From NCBI RefSeq assembly GCF_900185715.1, contig NZ_FYAS01000043.1, positions 62,001 through 126,000 of the forward strand: 64,000 nucleotides of DNA, given 5' to 3'. The translations under genes were made by a program, and so were the position numbers. The notes beneath the pieces are model-generated. The model had not been told where the DNA came from, made no database searches, and saw only the letters and a list, made by a program, of their open reading frames with translations. Of the stretch, positions 63,211-64,000 are shown piece by piece (positions within the stretch are counted from its first letter, which is position 1; each line of letters starts with the position of its first letter). The stretch is from Allobosea sp. CS1GBMeth4. Its GTDB lineage: Bacteria > Pseudomonadota > Alphaproteobacteria > Rhizobiales > Beijerinckiaceae.

Positions 63211-64000
63211 ATGGTCACGACGCTGCGCCTTTCGCTTCCCGGGGTGACGACCTCGCTCGGGCTCCTGTTCATGGCCGGCGCCGCGGCGCTGCTGCTCGCC
63301 GGTCCCGCAAGGCGGCCCCTCCCCGCGCTTCCGCTGCCGCAGACGGCGACCATTCCCCCGACGACGCTGCTGCACCGGCTCGACGGCGAATACAGCCGCG
63401 CCGGCCGCCCGGTCGACGCGCCGCGCGTCGCGATCGCGCTCGACAGCCCGCTCGAGATCATGCGCTACCAAGTGACGGCCGCCGACTATGCGCGCTGCGT
63501 CGCCGCCGGCGCCTGCAAGCGGCTCGACAACCCGCCGGGGCGCGGCGACCTGCCCGTGACCGGGGTGAGCTACAGCGACGCCACCGACTATGCCGGCTGG
63601 CTCTCGCGCGAGACCGGCACGCGCTGGCGGCTGCCGAAGGACGTCGAATGGGCGCATGCGGCCGGATCGCGCTTCGTCGACGACGGGCGCGGCCTCGACG
63701 GCGGCGAGACCAATCCGGCGCTGCGCTGGCTCGCCGACTACGAGCGCGAGGCCAACCGCAAGGCGGCGAGCGACCCCGCTCCGCGCCCGGTCGGCAGCTT
63801 CGGCGTCAACGAGCACGGCGTCCACGACATCGCCGGCAATGTCTGGGAATGGACGCAGACCTGCCTGCGCCGCGTCTCGCTCGACGCGGCCGGCCGCACG
63901 CTCGGCGAGACCAGCAATTGCGGCGTCTACGTCGTCGAGGGCCAGCACCGCGCCCCGATGAGCTTCTTCATGCGCAATCCCAAGGCGGGCGGCTGCTCCG
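63211..64000 (+). CDS. nirV: NirV-like formylglycine-generating enzyme family protein (cut by window end)
   Basis: The frame opens at ATG 63211 and runs off the window (263 codons seen). An N-terminal hydrophobic segment (LGLLFMAGAAALLLAG) is followed by an SUMF1/FGE-sulfatase domain: DSPLEIMRYQVTAADYARCV, TGVSYSDATDYAGWLSRETG, RWRLPKDVEWAHAAG, HDIAGNVWEWTQTC. Genes of this kind, called nirV, stand directly after nirK in many denitrifiers; their function is not settled. The C-terminus, where the family ends, is missing here because of the window edge. Confidence 0.85.
   Translation, partial: MVTTLRLSLPGVTTSLGLLFMAGAAALLLAGPARRPLPALPLPQTATIPPTTLLHRLDGEYSRAGRPVDAPRVAIALDSPLEIMRYQVTAADYARCVAAGACKRLDNPPGRGDLPVTGVSYSDATDYAGWLSRETGTRWRLPKDVEWAHAAGSRFVDDGRGLDGGETNPALRWLADYEREANRKAASDPAPRPVGSFGVNEHGVHDIAGNVWEWTQTCLRRVSLDAAGRTLGETSNCGVYVVEGQHRAPMSFFMRNPKAGGCS

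Noticed and set aside
1..64000. CRISPR arrays, tRNA and rRNA genes, insertion sequences, prophage
   Set aside because: I saw no regularly spaced direct repeats, no tRNA arms or rRNA stretches, no transposase or integrase. The repeats present are palindromic intergenic elements.

Overview
The window is high-GC DNA from an alphaproteobacterium of the Hyphomicrobiales (Rhizobiales), most like Bosea or a close relative. This rests on the porin type, the ethylmalonyl-CoA pathway enzyme Ccr, TamA/TamB, UbiG, the napEFDABC and norCBQD gene orders, and a dense set of palindromic intergenic repeats. The genus is inferred; no rRNA or other decisive marker is present. I saw no tRNA, rRNA, CRISPR array, insertion sequence or prophage.

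Positions 1-32,155 are mostly housekeeping and envelope genes: the end of a superoxide dismutase, dapA-smpB, a lytic transglycosylase, an OmpA/BON-like protein paired with a membrane protein carrying a helix-hairpin-helix-like tail, a major porin, the tamA-tamB operon, a MhpD-like hydratase, an EamA exporter, a YihY/BrkB protein, ccr (with a large palindrome upstream), a DUF4180 gene, ubiG, lysC, a CYTH-CHAD protein, a PhyH-type dioxygenase, a phosphoesterase, a Ser/Thr kinase fused to a UspA domain with a coupled 65-codon gene, and a phosphotransferase plus acyl-CoA dehydrogenase pair resembling the LvaA/LvaC or ACAD10/11 route for 4-hydroxyacids.

Positions 32,156-34,286 hold one A/T-richer, probably acquired gene: an OLD-family ATPase with a TOPRIM nuclease domain, a likely stand-alone defence gene. 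Positions 34,287-49,314 return to typical DNA: an RND pump and its adaptor, an HSL-like hydrolase whose catalytic serine position is glutamate, a divergent LysR regulator, an amidase, purU, divergent pyrC/pyrE, a Na/phosphate cotransporter and a nitronate monooxygenase. Several families of palindromic repeats sit between these genes.

Positions 49,333-64,000 are a denitrification island: napEFDABC on the minus strand, back to back with norCBQD on the plus strand, then an unannotated 52-residue membrane protein, a DUF2249 protein with a Cys/His-rich tail, a polytopic membrane protein, a tandem-DUF2249 protein, a MIP18/DUF59 protein, nirK and the start of a nirV-like gene. Four TTG-N8-CAA boxes (NnrR/DNR/FNR type) precede napE, norC, the first DUF2249 gene and nirK, which suggests one NO- or oxygen-responsive regulon. 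Encoded steps are nitrate to nitrite (Nap), nitrite to NO (NirK) and NO to N2O (Nor). nosZ and the regulator are not in the window. The DUF2249/membrane/DUF59 block is the best candidate here for a poorly described system.
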